This document shows, one piece after another, positions 1 through 6,388 of a DNA stretch of 6,620 nt (position 1 is the first letter of the stretch; every line of letters starts with the position of its first letter). The notes beneath the pieces are model-generated. The model ran no database searches. It was not told where the DNA came from and saw nothing but the letters and a program-made list of their open reading frames with translations. Source of the DNA: an uncultured Rhodopirellula sp. (GTDB lineage Bacteria; Planctomycetota; Planctomycetia; Pirellulales; Pirellulaceae); the NCBI GenBank assembly GCA_913061385.1, contig CAJXTM010000220.1:1-6620 (forward strand), written 5' to 3'. Both the position numbers and the translations under genes were made by a program.

Positions 1-48
1 TCTACACGTAAGGAGTCGTCGGCAGCGTCAGATGTGTATAAGAGACAG
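1..48 (+). other. Nextera i5 sequencing adapter (artefact), left end
   Basis: This is not genomic DNA. Positions 1-7 (TCTACAC) are the end of the Illumina P5 tail, 8-15 (GTAAGGAG) match a standard i5 index, 16-29 (TCGTCGGCAGCGTC) are the Nextera Read-1 stem, and 30-48 (AGATGTGTATAAGAGACAG) are the 19-nt Tn5 mosaic end used for tagmentation. The block is joined directly to genomic sequence at 49. It should be trimmed before any gene calling: on the minus strand it adds a false tail (VSYTHLTLPTTPYV and a stop) to the WD40 gene, and on the plus strand it supplies a false MYKRQ start. Confidence 0.98.
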
Positions 49-907
49 CCTCATGCACTTCTCCGATCTCACCGTTTCGTGAGCTCTCTCGTATTACCAG
101 GGTCTTACCGTCTGGCGACAGGCACCATTGAGGGGACGACCGTTGGACCATTTCCACCACCAGAGTTTCCTTGTTGGTCATCGTGTTCCAAACCCTCAAT
201 GATCGCTCGTCACCATTCTTCTTATCAATCAGCAGCATTGGTCCCGAGCTGGCAAACTTGGCTTGAATACAATCACGCTTCCAAGCCGCATCGCCGAGTT
301 GAATGTCCACCGTCACTTCGCGAAGCACTTCTCCGGTTTTCGTATCCCAAAGAGTAAGCCGCTGCTTACCAGACATGTCAACCATCCCCGAACCTATCAG
401 ACGGGCGCCGTCAGCAGAGAACACCAAATCACAGCCGACCCCAGTATTTGCGAACGATTGCAACAGCACGCCAGTCTTCACCTCCCACAACTTCACCGGC
501 AGCGTCGCGCAACTCGATGCCAACGTCGTTCCATCAGGAGAGAACACGGCAGAGGCTTTCCACGACAGCGTGCTTAAGGACTGCCCCCCACCTCGCTTAG
601 GAACACCATCATGCTGGAGCGTCAAAACCTCTTCCCCAGACGCGAGGGAGCGTATTTGCACCTGTCCCCCTTCACCAGCGCTGGCCACCAAATCCCCTTT
701 TGGCGAAATACTAAGCCCTTCGCTGCCATCGACACTGCAGGTGACGTTCAGCATGCAAACCACAATCCCAATGACACCACACACCAGCTTCGAATTCTTG
801 AAAAACGTTTCGAAAAGAGTCTCGAAAAACTTTCCATCAACCACGCTTCTTTTACATGCAATGATCAGACATCCCAGAACCGGACGACACCACGTCGCAG
901 AGACCAT
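49..907 (-). CDS. Exported/membrane-anchored WD40-repeat protein, 3'-truncated by contig end
   Basis: Partial gene: 286 complete genomic codons (E286 is the last; the next codon runs into adapter). Residues about 41-57 are a hydrophobic stretch (LVCGVIGIVVCMLNVTC) after a basic N-terminus, so it is a signal peptide or a membrane anchor. WD40-type blades follow at about 62-99, 118-152, 159-200, 214-252 and 259-286 (cut). They show the recurring FSPDG-type turn (SPKGD, SPDGT, SADGA, SPDGK) and the strand ending KLWEVKTG, TLWDTKTG or RVWNTMTN, with W141, W187 and W240. WD40 proteins fold as beta-propellers that usually bind partners and do not catalyse; the partner is unknown. The ATG at 907 is preferred because GAGGTG lies 7 nt upstream, although GTG at 844 or ATG at 754 are possible starts. 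It lies 55 nt downstream of the 963-1796 gene on the same strand, so co-transcription is likely. The missing C-terminus could hold more blades or another domain. Confidence 0.85.
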
Positions 908-914
908 CTCTCAA

Positions 915-920
915 CACCTC
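915..920 (-). promoter_or_regulatory. Ribosome binding site of the WD40 gene
   Basis: Reading on the minus strand, GAGGTG ends 7 nt before the ATG at 907-905. This strong Shine-Dalgarno match supports the long N-terminus of the WD40 protein over the internal starts. It sits in the 55-nt gap behind the stop codon of the upstream gene, consistent with translation from a shared transcript. Confidence 0.6.
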
Positions 921-962
921 ACATATTCGAAACCGAGAAACACCGATACCACCACACAGCAC

Positions 963-1796
963 CTAAGGTTTTAACTTGACACGTAAAGTAATCGATGGAA
1001 CATCACTGCTTTCAGAAATCAGCACAACGGCGTTCACATAAGTCCCATTTGGCTTTCCATCAGCCTTCCTGCCGGGACGAGAAATCGTCGCTGAAATCAT
1101 TCCATCTTGTCGGACATAAGCTCCACTAAAGTCAGCAACGGCCAGAGGCGCGACATCAGGGTATTCCGCTTTGAGTTTCTGATTGACAGGTCCAAGCAAT
1201 TTCTTGATCCCCTCTTTCCCACCAGCCCTCGTCTCGCTCATCAGTTTATTGACACGTCGTTGTATCGTGAGTAGCTGCTGCAATGCAGTGACCTCTCTGT
1301 ACTCAGAAGGCATTCCTACAGCCTCTTGACGGACAATGTGGCTATGCCCGGGGATATTGAGTTCAAACACACTGTCCGGAAGATCCGCAACTTGTGGTAT
1401 CTGACGCTTCTTTCGGAGCTCCTCAATTTGTCCCTGTACTGTACTGGCATCGAACTGAACAAACCTGTTCTCTGCAATCACGAAATGCAGAAATTCTTGG
1501 ATCTCAACCGCACTGATTTTTGCCTTGATGTCGTGGCCTTTGCCGTAGAGCGACGGCATCTCAATGCTGCCGTCCGCACGCAATAGAAACACTGGCCTCT
1601 GACTCTTGCGTGGTGGAGTAAATCCATTCTGTTCGTCGTAAAGGAATATTACTTCGTTTCCATCATCGGGCAACTTGTAATCTATCTGCTTCGCATCTCG
1701 CGCTGTTACTGACGCACAAGGCAGCATGGAACTTAAAAATAGAACGCCGAGCGTGATAACGACCGAAATGGTCACACGGGTTGACAGTACAAGCAT
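963..1796 (-). CDS. Secreted protein of unknown function (277 aa)
   Basis: The N-terminus (MLVLSTRVTI, then hydrophobic residues to about 27, then CASVTA) looks like a Sec signal peptide cut near residue 30-33. The Cys at 27 is preceded by Pro, so there is no proper lipobox. The mature part starts with a compact beta-rich stretch (about 45-85: NEVIFLYDEQNGFTPP, VFLLRADGSIEMP), then a helical stretch (about 92-132) rich in Glu and Lys, a middle region (140-205) with a helix around 168-188, and a C-terminal strand-rich end (213-277) finishing VKLKP. I recognise no catalytic motif. The pattern 'aromatic-x-x-GGF/NGF ... ADGSI' is one I associate with exported hypothetical proteins of Planctomycetota, but that is recollection, not a search result. 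The ATG at 1796 has only a weak A-rich Shine-Dalgarno (GCAGAAA). The gene is first in a likely two-gene unit with the WD40 gene. Confidence 0.8.
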   Translation of the reverse strand: MLVLSTRVTISVVITLGVLFLSSMLPCASVTARDAKQIDYKLPDDGNEVIFLYDEQNGFTPPRKSQRPVFLLRADGSIEMPSLYGKGHDIKAKISAVEIQEFLHFVIAENRFVQFDASTVQGQIEELRKKRQIPQVADLPDSVFELNIPGHSHIVRQEAVGMPSEYREVTALQQLLTIQRRVNKLMSETRAGGKEGIKKLLGPVNQKLKAEYPDVAPLAVADFSGAYVRQDGMISATISRPGRKADGKPNGTYVNAVVLISESSDVPSITLRVKLKP

Positions 1797-2313
1797 GGTT
1801 TTTCTGCAATTTTAGTGATAAGTGTTCTGAGAAAAGCTGAAGTATGAAACGCGTTGATGCGGATTCAAATCCTGAACGTCCGTTTTGGAAACAGCAAGTT
1901 CTCCGATGAACTGCAACAAACAGAAGGCACGAGCAACAAATCTGGAACCGTGCACCCCACACGCAAAGATTCGCTCCACCACCGACCTGATCCCGACGAA
2001 AATTCATCTCCCTCTCTGTACAGCACAGTCTAACGCACCCCTAACTGTTCCCGCCAGTTGCCTGTTCTCCCTGGTTGGTCAACGTCTTTTAAGCCCGTGA
2101 TTCTGTTAAGCCAAAAAAAACAACACATCCGGCCAACCCCGCTCTCATCGTGATTCAATCAATGGGATACACAAACTTGCGTCTGCGTGCCCACCGGGCA
2201 GGGAACCGCAGTATTCGTTAGCATGTGTCAGTCAACAGCGGCGAACCAGACATTCGAAGAAGCGTTTCGCTTTCAGCAAGCCGTTTTCATTTCCAGCTGG
2301 ATCCAAGAGAAGT
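1797..2313. other. Divergent intergenic region, 517 nt, no gene seen
   Basis: This lies between the starts of the minus-strand secreted-protein gene and the plus-strand esterase, so it should hold both promoters. Short open frames here (for example 1885-2100 plus) lack a ribosome site and protein-like composition. Visible structure: an A8 tract at 2113-2120; a small palindrome TGATTcAATCA at 2151-2161; a 5-bp hairpin TGCCC-ACC-GGGCA at 2188-2200; and a 5-bp hairpin AAGCG-TTT-CGCTT at 2260-2272, about 35 nt before the esterase ribosome site. Each is short enough to occur by chance. I see no convincing -35/-10 pair for the esterase. A T-loop-like word (GGATTCAAATCC, 1861-1872) is not part of a tRNA. 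Confidence 0.6.
1841..1868 (-). promoter_or_regulatory. Candidate sigma-70-type promoter for the 963-1796 gene
   Basis: On the minus strand, TTGAAT (1868-1863) and CATACT (1846-1841) are separated by 16 nt and each matches 4 of 6 consensus bases. Transcription would begin near 1834, giving a leader of about 38 nt before the ATG at 1796. It is the best pair I found on this strand of the gap. It is only moderate, and planctomycete promoters are poorly defined by such consensus words. Confidence 0.25.
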
Positions 2314-2316
2314 GTG

Positions 2317-4221
2317 ATGATGTGGATGGCAAAGAAACTCCGTGAACCAATTCTTGCGCTGCTATGTGCACTGTGCGGCAGTATGGCCACGGATACCAAC
2401 GCCCAACAACTACAAATGCCACGCGAGAATGTAGTCGATGTGCCAGCAAAGGGAGATGGTCTGTGCTTGAGCAACCTCTTTCAATCGAACATGGTTTTGC
2501 AACGCGATCAGCCAATTTCAATTTGGGGATGGGCTACATCAGCTTCGCGTGTCATGGTCACACTCGCAAATGACAACACAGAAACCATAGCTGACAAAGA
2601 TGGATACTGGCGTGTCACATTGCCAGCACGTCCCACGTCAACAGAACCGCTTGCGTTGGAAGTCGCTGTCCCTAGTAAGACAATCTACCTCGACAATATT
2701 CTGATCGGTGATGTGTGGGTACTGGGTGGCCAAAGCAATATGGAATTTCCGCTTGATCGAATCGAGAACGGCCAGCTCGAAATCGTCTCGGCAAACCATG
2801 AACAGATTCGCATATTAACGATACCCGCAGCGAATGGGCCGGAACCCAAAAGTGGATTCGAACGCCTACACGAATGGAGCGGTTGGTTCAGTCGCCACTA
2901 TCGAAAAGGCGACTGGGATGTCTGTTCGCCGGAAATCGCTCGCGAATTATCGGCAATAGGTTACGTGTTTGCAAGACGGATCCACATGGCAAGCAAAGTA
3001 CCTATCGGCGTCATTGATGCATCACGCGGAGGTACAACTGTCGAAACCTGGACACCAATTGAGGTGCTGCGCAAGATCGAAACCCCACAAGTGAAACAGT
3101 CATTGACCGCTTGGGACGAAAAGATCGCCGACTGGGACTCTGCTGCCGATCTGACGCGACGAGTCACTCAATTTCAAAACAAGATCGCGCGATTGACGAA
3201 GGAGGGCAAGCCACTACCAGCCAAAGAATCTGAACCTACTGACCTACGTCCTGGCCCAGCAATGGATCAAAACCGACCTGGCAATTGCTTTGCAAGCATG
3301 ATCACCCCTCTGCATGGCCTGCAGATCAAAGGTGCCATTTTTCACCAAGGTTACAACAACTGCTTTAATGGCACGCAAGGCGCAATGTTATACCGCCAAG
3401 TGTTTCCAAAGATGATCGAGGCCTGGCGACTGGCTTTCATGAATCCTGAGATGCCATTCGGGATTCTTTCCCTCTGCACGGAAGGGACGCCACAAACCAT
3501 GGACAACTTTTGTGAAATGATGGCGAACCCCGGGCCATACATACGCGAAGCGCAATATCAAACATTTCTTGACCTATACCGCTCCGGCGATTCAAACATC
3601 GGCTTTGCAAGCACTTACGATCTGCGACGCAGGTGGTACCACCCCCAGCTAAAGATACCCGCAGGTGAACGCATGGCACGTTGGGCATTGGCCACACAAT
3701 ACCAGTTAGATGGCAAAGTCCGCTGGAAGCCACCAATGGTTAAAGAGGTCAATACCGATGGCGGTCAAGTGATGATTGAATTCGACGAACCTGTCGGTGG
3801 TGTTGACGACGGCGGTCCAATCTCAGGGTTTGCAATCGCCGGCGTGGATCGAAAGTTCCATCCAGCGTTGGCAACCCATCTCGTCATCCAAGAGACGTCA
3901 CCAGTTCGTTCAGTCACCAAACGCAATGCAATAGTACTCACTAGCCCCATGGTGCCACACCCGATCCACTATCGCTACGCATGGGGTCGTAGCCCACTTG
4001 GAAACCTGCAGGCCGATCGCAATACCGACATCCCCATTGCCACTCAGCGAAGCGACCAGTGGACATTGGAAAGCACCCCGCAAGGTCTATTTGGCGATCA
4101 AGCACCGCTTCAACTCGAAAGAGCCCAACGCAGACAATTGCAACAGGCATTACGTAACCAAGATCTGGAACGCCGTCTTTTCGAAGCAAGGCAACTGATC
4201 GAGTCAGCAGAAAATAATTAG
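2317..4221 (+). CDS. Exported sialate O-acetylesterase-like hydrolase (SASA/SGNH family)
   Basis: Predicted to remove acetyl groups from sialic acid or other acetylated sugars outside the cytoplasm. Signal peptide about 1-29 (KKLREPILALLCALCGSM, cleavage near TNA-QQ). Next comes an Ig-like strand region about 47-125 (LFQSNMVLQRDQPISIWGWA), typical before the catalytic domain of this family. Catalytic landmarks are GQSNM at 138-142 with nucleophile Ser140, the glycine block DASRGG within 231-247, FHQGYNN at 342-348, and YHP at 441-443 with likely catalytic His442. Two points are unusual: the usual HQGE/YQGE glutamate is Tyr346, and position -3 from the His, often Asp, is Arg439. A charged helical insertion lies at about 249-305, and a Gln/Arg-rich helix ends the protein (about 597-630). 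The length, 634 aa, suits long bacterial members. Several starts are packed together (GTG 2314, ATG 2317, 2320, 2326) behind a weak GAGAAG at 2307-2312; the choice moves the N-terminus by at most four residues. The gene is single, divergent from 963-1796 and convergent with the peptidase. Confidence 0.9.
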   Translation: MMWMAKKLREPILALLCALCGSMATDTNAQQLQMPRENVVDVPAKGDGLCLSNLFQSNMVLQRDQPISIWGWATSASRVMVTLANDNTETIADKDGYWRVTLPARPTSTEPLALEVAVPSKTIYLDNILIGDVWVLGGQSNMEFPLDRIENGQLEIVSANHEQIRILTIPAANGPEPKSGFERLHEWSGWFSRHYRKGDWDVCSPEIARELSAIGYVFARRIHMASKVPIGVIDASRGGTTVETWTPIEVLRKIETPQVKQSLTAWDEKIADWDSAADLTRRVTQFQNKIARLTKEGKPLPAKESEPTDLRPGPAMDQNRPGNCFASMITPLHGLQIKGAIFHQGYNNCFNGTQGAMLYRQVFPKMIEAWRLAFMNPEMPFGILSLCTEGTPQTMDNFCEMMANPGPYIREAQYQTFLDLYRSGDSNIGFASTYDLRRRWYHPQLKIPAGERMARWALATQYQLDGKVRWKPPMVKEVNTDGGQVMIEFDEPVGGVDDGGPISGFAIAGVDRKFHPALATHLVIQETSPVRSVTKRNAIVLTSPMVPHPIHYRYAWGRSPLGNLQADRNTDIPIATQRSDQWTLESTPQGLFGDQAPLQLERAQRRQLQQALRNQDLERRLFEARQLIESAENN

Positions 4222-4247
4222 GTGTGTTTTCCTGCTGGGCAACACAC
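4222..4247 (+). terminator. Possible transcription-stop hairpin after the esterase gene
   Basis: Directly after the esterase stop codon, GTGTGTT (4222-4228) pairs perfectly with AACACAC (4241-4247). The 12-nt loop can add three more pairs (TCC with GGG, one of them a wobble) around a TGCT tip. There is no T-run after it on the plus strand. Read on the minus strand it is followed by an A/T-rich stretch with TTATTTT. It could therefore be a weak terminator in either direction between two convergent genes, or only an mRNA-end stabilising hairpin. Confidence 0.35.
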
Positions 4248-4396
4248 ACGTACTCGTAATTAAAACGACCTCAAATGACTCCCGTGATCTTGTCGCTTCG
4301 CGTTTTCCAAGAAGCCAATGAGCCGCTCCAACCACCGGCCGTGAAGACGTCTGACATCAATTCACCCGCCGCTTGACACCGATGACGTCGAGCCAC

Positions 4397-6214
4397 TCAC
4401 TCCGGTATCGTCAACAGCCGCACGACTGGGTACTTTCGATGAGACGTTTCGTAGTTCGCAGACCGCTTGTACAGAAACTCTAACTGCTCGCGACGATCAC
4501 TGGAAAAATCTGGTTCTGCCTGCCTCTTCGCTTCAAACTGTTTCCGCAAATCTTCATCGTCAGCAAGTAATTTTTCGGCCGTCACTTCAAACACATAGGG
4601 AGAAAAGTATTCTTTGCGTTGCAAAATTGTATCAAATCTGTTCCACCGAAATAGTGAATCCATCGCCTTCGGCTCAAGAGCCTCGACCACGTAACGCGCC
4701 CGGTCCTGATTCAGTGGCACCACCACATCACCTGGTCTCAAAACAACCTGCCCCCGGTCGGTGGACAGCTCAACCTTGTCATGAAAGAAATGCCCCTCGT
4801 AGGCTGACGCTCGTGATTCCACTTGTTCGATACGATAGGTCTCGCCAAGTACTGAAATCCCCTTTTCAATTGTTCTCATCGTTACTGAATTCAGCTCCAT
4901 CAAGTCGATCACCGTATGCCATTCGCGCGGTATCAAGTAAGCGGCAGGAAGACTGACTGATTCACTAACCGTGTATTCATTGAAGTACGGAATGTTACGC
5001 ACATAGGGTTTCGCTCTGTCATAGGCCAAACGCATTCCCCCGGTCACTTTGCTTGCTATTCGCTCGGATTCATAGCCATGAAACTCAAGTCGTGTCGGCT
5101 TGTTGCGATCGACTTCCCATGCAATCGGGGCACGTTCCTGCTGACGGTAAGTATCACGATCATGCTGACGGAGAGCCTGTATTTTTCGCCCCTCTTTGGA
5201 AAGCAGCAACACAGACTGATCGAAGAACGCTCGGGTTGCCGCGACCCGTTGCGGATAAGGTTTGAGCATGTGCGTTTCAGTCATGTAGCCGATGGTTTGA
5301 AACAGGCCTGTGTAACCAGTTGAATAACGCGGTGTTTCCAGAAACTGCGTGAACCCATCATCAGGAGCGGCTCCACCAGAATTGACATAGGGTATCGTTG
5401 GATACCCAGCCCGTTTCATTCCGGCGAAAAGCATCGGTTCAAACACCCCGTCCATGTACTTTCCCAAGCCCATCCCCAACTTGTCTTTTTGGCTTTGTGA
5501 AGTCGTCATTACGTGTTGATAGTCGGCACCATTGCTGACGTGTGTATCAATGAAGAAATCGGGGTCAAGCAACTGAAAAATCTGCGCAAATGAGCGTGCG
5601 TTCCGTGTATCGCACTTCATGAAGTCTCGGTTGAGATCGTAATTCCTGCCGTTGCCTCGGAACCCGTATTCTCGGGGTCCATTCTGATTTGCTCTTGTTC
5701 CGGTATTTCTGTTCAAAGCACCGCCAATGTTATAGACGGGTATAATCGCGACAATCACCTCTTCCAAGATCGCACCATATTTCTGCTTGTCGTGCACAAG
5801 ATCGCGTGCAAACGCCATTGAGGCATCCACACCATCCGACTCTCCGGGGTGGATTGCGTTATTGATAAGCAGCACCGTACGCTTGTCTCGAGAAACCTGG
5901 CTAAGCTCAACAGCTTGTTGGCCTGTGACCAACACAAGCGAGAGTGGCTTCCCGCTATCAGTTTTCCCAAGCTCTTGCATGGTTAATTGATCACTAAAGT
6001 CTGCCAAGCGTCGGTAGTACGCAATTGCGTTCGGGTAGTCGGTCGTATCCCAACCATCCCCAAGTTCGAAGGGAGTGGGATACTCTTCTTTCCAAGTGTC
6101 GTTCGCGACCGATGATCCGGCGCTCCCTAAACATGATGCCAAGCACAAAACGACCAGCAGTCGCTGATACCTGACGTCGTTGCAGTTTGTATTTCCGCCT
6201 ATCGATCTCAACAT
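4397..6214 (-). CDS. Exported M14-family zinc carboxypeptidase with long C-terminal region
   Basis: Numbered from ATG at 6214 (605 aa). Signal peptide about 1-37 (hydrophobic RLLVVLCLASCLGSAG, cleavage near SVA-ND). The M14 domain covers about 45-345. Zinc ligands are His122 and Glu125 in the HPGES motif and His225 in IDTHVSNGAD; substrate-binding Asn195-Arg196 lie in GRNYDLNRDF; catalytic Glu313 lies in MTETHMLKPY. All key residues are present, so it should be an active metallopeptidase trimming peptides in the periplasm or outside. A further 260 residues (about 345-605) form a second region conserved, as far as I recall, in similar roughly 600-aa proteins of Bacteroidota, including a stretch like FRWNRFDTILQRKEYFSPYVFE. 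An upstream ATG at 6253 would add 13 residues (MTQDARRKKWSNG) but has no good ribosome site, whereas ATG 6214 has GGAG 7 nt upstream. The gene has its own upstream region and converges on the esterase. Confidence 0.9.
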   Translation of the reverse strand: MLRSIGGNTNCNDVRYQRLLVVLCLASCLGSAGSSVANDTWKEEYPTPFELGDGWDTTDYPNAIAYYRRLADFSDQLTMQELGKTDSGKPLSLVLVTGQQAVELSQVSRDKRTVLLINNAIHPGESDGVDASMAFARDLVHDKQKYGAILEEVIVAIIPVYNIGGALNRNTGTRANQNGPREYGFRGNGRNYDLNRDFMKCDTRNARSFAQIFQLLDPDFFIDTHVSNGADYQHVMTTSQSQKDKLGMGLGKYMDGVFEPMLFAGMKRAGYPTIPYVNSGGAAPDDGFTQFLETPRYSTGYTGLFQTIGYMTETHMLKPYPQRVAATRAFFDQSVLLLSKEGRKIQALRQHDRDTYRQQERAPIAWEVDRNKPTRLEFHGYESERIASKVTGGMRLAYDRAKPYVRNIPYFNEYTVSESVSLPAAYLIPREWHTVIDLMELNSVTMRTIEKGISVLGETYRIEQVESRASAYEGHFFHDKVELSTDRGQVVLRPGDVVVPLNQDRARYVVEALEPKAMDSLFRWNRFDTILQRKEYFSPYVFEVTAEKLLADDEDLRKQFEAKRQAEPDFSSDRREQLEFLYKRSANYETSHRKYPVVRLLTIPE

Positions 6215-6221
6215 GCCATTG

Positions 6222-6225
6222 CTCC
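6222..6225 (-). promoter_or_regulatory. Ribosome binding site that sets the peptidase start at 6214
   Basis: On the minus strand GGAG occupies 6225-6222, leaving 7 nt before the ATG at 6214-6212. The alternative ATG at 6253 is preceded by GACGAGTTTACA, which has no comparable match. The downstream start also gives a signal peptide with a shorter n-region. If correct, the heptamer repeats at 6231-6251 lie in the untranslated leader and not in the protein. Confidence 0.6.
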
Positions 6226-6230
6226 ACTTT

Positions 6231-6251
6231 TTGCGTCTTGCGTCTTGCGTC
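6231..6251 (-). repeat. Three perfect tandem heptamers in the peptidase leader
   Basis: TTGCGTC occurs three times without a gap at 6231-6237, 6238-6244 and 6245-6251 (GACGCAA on the minus, coding strand). The array ends 5 nt upstream of the GGAG ribosome site and overlaps the alternative ATG at 6253. It could be a slippage-prone microsatellite, a set of protein or RNA binding sites, or a pairing partner for the leader hairpin, which contains the complementary word. Confidence 0.85.
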
Positions 6252-6274
6252 ATTGTAAACTCGTCGCACGAGCA

Positions 6275-6307
6275 ACGCTGCCACGCAACAATTGCGAATC
6301 GCAGCGT
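6275..6307 (-). promoter_or_regulatory. Nested hairpin/dyad in the peptidase leader or promoter
   Basis: ACGCTGC (6275-6281) pairs perfectly with GCAGCGT (6301-6307). Inside it, CGCAA (6284-6288) pairs with TTGCG (6292-6296) around a CAA loop, leaving an internal loop of 2 and 4 nt. In RNA this is a 12-pair hairpin about 60 nt upstream of the start codon. In DNA it is a dyad that could be an operator, lying just downstream of a TTGACA word. A second small hairpin follows at 6260-6272. The complementarity is direct; a regulatory role is inferred. Confidence 0.45.
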
Positions 6308-6368
6308 CTCGTGTCAAATTTATGCTCGCATCTTATTCCGTTTTCCCACACCACAACCCCGATCAACT

Positions 6369-6388
6369 GCACGAACCGTGGCACGAAC
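6369..6388. repeat. Short direct repeat GCACGAAC
   Basis: GCACGAAC occurs at 6369-6376 and again at 6381-6388, 12 nt apart start to start, and the core ACGAAC recurs at 6410-6415. The spacing is close to one helical turn for the first pair, as in half-sites for a DNA-binding protein. The words are short and chance is a fair alternative. Confidence 0.3.

Noticed and set aside
303..974. 223-codon plus-strand frame opposite the WD40 gene
   Set aside because: It is the antisense shadow of the WD40 coding region, whose repeat pattern on the minus strand is clear.
1861..1872. tRNA T-loop-like word GGATTCAAATCC
   Set aside because: The flanks do not form a 5-bp T-stem, and no D-arm, anticodon arm or acceptor stem can be found around it on either strand.
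1885..2100. 71-codon plus-strand open frame in the divergent gap
   Set aside because: No ribosome site, and no recognisable or protein-like pattern; low-complexity Pro/Thr/Ser composition typical of a random frame.
2701..2760. Possible lipoprotein processing or another hydrolase class for the esterase
   Set aside because: The N-terminus has no lipobox cysteine near the cleavage site, and GQSNM with the preceding strands clearly marks the SASA/SGNH type.
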